Of a DNA stretch of 64,000 nt, positions 62,179 to 64,000 are shown piece by piece. How positions within the stretch are numbered: the first letter of the stretch is position 1; each line of letters starts with the position of its first letter. Origin of the DNA: an uncultured bacterium (GTDB lineage Bacteria; Pseudomonadota; Gammaproteobacteria; Burkholderiales; Burkholderiaceae_C); contig CAIYQZ010000076.1 in assembly GCA_903928495.1 (NCBI GenBank), forward strand, positions 25,610-89,609, written 5' to 3'. A program made the translations under genes and the position numbers. Under the pieces are notes generated by a model, which was not told where the DNA came from, did no database searches, and saw nothing but the letters and a program-made list of their open reading frames with translations.

Positions 62179-63875
62179 CCAGATTAGGTGGACTTTCACA
62201 ATGGACAGATGCAGAGGATGCAGCAACACGAGCAGATTTTGCATTCGCCCAAGAAGACAACAGCGGCGATTATTTAAACGAATCACACTTACCACTTCTT
62301 GTGCGGTTTGTAAGACAGCGGATTCTTGTTAGCGCACCACGGGACGAAGTGTTGGAAAGCATCACCGCCATTGCAGCGGATCACTTTGCTGAAGGTGTTG
62401 TTGACCATCACGCGATTTTTGATCAAGCCATGGACAGCGTCTTAGAAACAGCCGTTACAGGCGACGGTGCTCGCCCGGTAACGCAAAACGAACGGGATGA
62501 AGAACGTCGGCAGCGTCAGATAGAAATCAACAAAAGCCTGCAAGACAAAGTTGAAGAAGGCGTTGCAGCCATACCGCCAGAAATGAATCTCGATCAGATG
62601 TTGGCCGAGTTGGTGGATGTATCGGATGGTGCGGTGGTGGTGTTGCGGAGTAACCCAGCCGTGGCACTGCCAACCGCCCACATGGCCCGACGCTTCAACA
62701 GCAACCTGATGACACGCATCGTAGTAGGGGCCAACGGCCAGCCTCGCGAGAAAACAGTACCGACGTTTACCGTGTGGGAAACGCACGCTGGCCGTGTTCA
62801 GGTATTTACGCGCACGTTTGCACCGGGACGGCCAGCCATCTGCCGCGACCCGGACGGCCTACCAGCTATCAACTACTGGAAGCCCATACGTCGCAAGGAG
62901 TGTTCAGGGCCGGAGTATGAAGCGCACGTGAGCGCCTTTGTGGGCCACGTTCGCTACATCTTCCAACCGAGTGCCAACCCTACATCGGTGCAACTGGCAG
63001 AGTCCAACGCCGAGGCCGAAAAATTCCTTGACTGGCTTGCCCACATCGAACAGAAACCGGGCCAACTGCCTCACTATGGTTGGGTTCACGTTGCCACCAA
63101 GACAGGTCTTGGGCGCAACTGGATTGCGAGCGTGATTGCTCGTGTTTGGATGGGGTACGTTGCCCCCTCTGTTGACCCACAGGCGCTTCTAAAAAGCGAG
63201 TTCAACGGGAACCTAGCCAACCGACTGATCGCAACCGTGGACGAGATTCGAGTCGGTGGCAACAACAAGTTCGATGGGTTCGAGCACATCAAAACGTTGG
63301 TCACGCAAGACATCCGGATGATTAACCCAAAGTACGGGACGCAGTACAAGCAGTTCAACGCCTGCCGCTGGCTCCTGTTCAGTAATCACCTGGACGCGCT
63401 ACCGTTGAATGAAACCGACCGCCGCTTCCGTGTGGTCAGTACCGGGGTTGACCCACGACCTCCATCGGTGTACGCCAGCCTTTACAACATGCTGGAAGAC
63501 AAATCGTTTGCGGATTCCATCGGGTGGTTTTTGTGTCAGCGCAACATTGCAGACTTCCAACCGGGCGAGCGCCCGCCCATGACAGCCGCCAAGCGCAGCA
63601 TGATCGAGAAGTCCCGGTCGTTTACTACATCGCGGGCGATAGAGATCGTGAACCACTGGCCGTGCGACGTGATTACAAGTAGGGAATTGCTTGAAATCCT
63701 CAGGACAAGCGGCACAGAGACAGGGCTAACACCGGGTATGCGGAGGTCGCTCACGGACGCAGGTATTCACCCGATCGTGGACAGAAAAGAAGAGCCGAAG
63801 AATATGCGGATTGGCCCACTAAACGATAAAGGACACCGGGCGGGCGATAAGGCGTGGTTCATTAGTCGGCCCTGA
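62172..63875 (+). CDS. DUF5906/D5-like phage primase-helicase
   Basis: HVATKTGLGRNWIASVI (Walker A position), NRLIATVDEI (Walker B), FNACRWLLFSNHLDALPLNETDRRF (sensor/Arg finger). Confidence 0.75.
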   Translation: MATRLGGLSQWTDAEDAATRADFAFAQEDNSGDYLNESHLPLLVRFVRQRILVSAPRDEVLESITAIAADHFAEGVVDHHAIFDQAMDSVLETAVTGDGARPVTQNERDEERRQRQIEINKSLQDKVEEGVAAIPPEMNLDQMLAELVDVSDGAVVVLRSNPAVALPTAHMARRFNSNLMTRIVVGANGQPREKTVPTFTVWETHAGRVQVFTRTFAPGRPAICRDPDGLPAINYWKPIRRKECSGPEYEAHVSAFVGHVRYIFQPSANPTSVQLAESNAEAEKFLDWLAHIEQKPGQLPHYGWVHVATKTGLGRNWIASVIARVWMGYVAPSVDPQALLKSEFNGNLANRLIATVDEIRVGGNNKFDGFEHIKTLVTQDIRMINPKYGTQYKQFNACRWLLFSNHLDALPLNETDRRFRVVSTGVDPRPPSVYASLYNMLEDKSFADSIGWFLCQRNIADFQPGERPPMTAAKRSMIEKSRSFTTSRAIEIVNHWPCDVITSRELLEILRTSGTETGLTPGMRRSLTDAGIHPIVDRKEEPKNMRIGPLNDKGHRAGDKAWFISRP

Positions 63876-64000
63876 TTTATTCATAAATCATTGATTCATA
63901 ACGATATTTCGGCTGATTCCGGTAAAATATCTCTCAGATTATTGGTGTATTCAAGCTGATTTCTGGGAGTTTGCGCATGTTCGCTTGCCCTGCCACCGAA

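Larger units (their letters stand above)
59640..64000 (+). mobile_element. Integrated element (satellite/IME/prophage-like); left boundary near the lmwPTP 5' region, right boundary outside the window
   Basis: Integrase, small ORFs, DNA-binding-like ORF and phage-type primase-helicase all co-oriented; composition more AT-rich from ~61.4 kb. Confidence 0.75.

Noticed and set aside
62096-62332. 78-aa ORF overlapping the primase start
   Set aside because: Overlaps the stronger primase frame and has no recognisable features; treated as leader sequence.

Overview
High-GC chromosomal window, most likely from a betaproteobacterium of the Burkholderiales/Comamonadaceae (inferred from gene content and repeats, not from a search). 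Left and centre: a large aromatic-acid catabolic region. It contains a 3-hydroxybenzoate/gentisate operon, a full aerobic benzoyl-CoA (box) cluster with boxR, a benzoate-CoA ligase and beta-oxidation-type genes, and a Liv-type ABC transporter operon with a feruloyl-CoA-synthase-like ligase and beta-oxidation enzymes. Right: conserved housekeeping genes (glmM-folP-ftsH-rlmE/yhbY, prlC, rpiA/pyrD, dnaQ, iscRSUA-hscBA-fdx) with three tRNAs. The last ~4.3 kb starts an integrated element (tyrosine integrase, small ORFs, DUF5906/D5-like primase-helicase) that runs off the window. The most notable non-standard signals are: (i) eight diverged copies of a ~50-bp dispersed repeat, one forming an in-frame segment of hscA and others supplying the stop codons of boxD and pyrD; (ii) a matching 14-bp TGCA-N6-TGC(A/T) operator in front of boxC and between boxR and DUF4863; (iii) the satellite-like element, whose primase has an atypical Walker A motif and a repeat-rich leader; (iv) gene relics, namely an internally deleted DNA methyltransferase and an IclR 3' tail.
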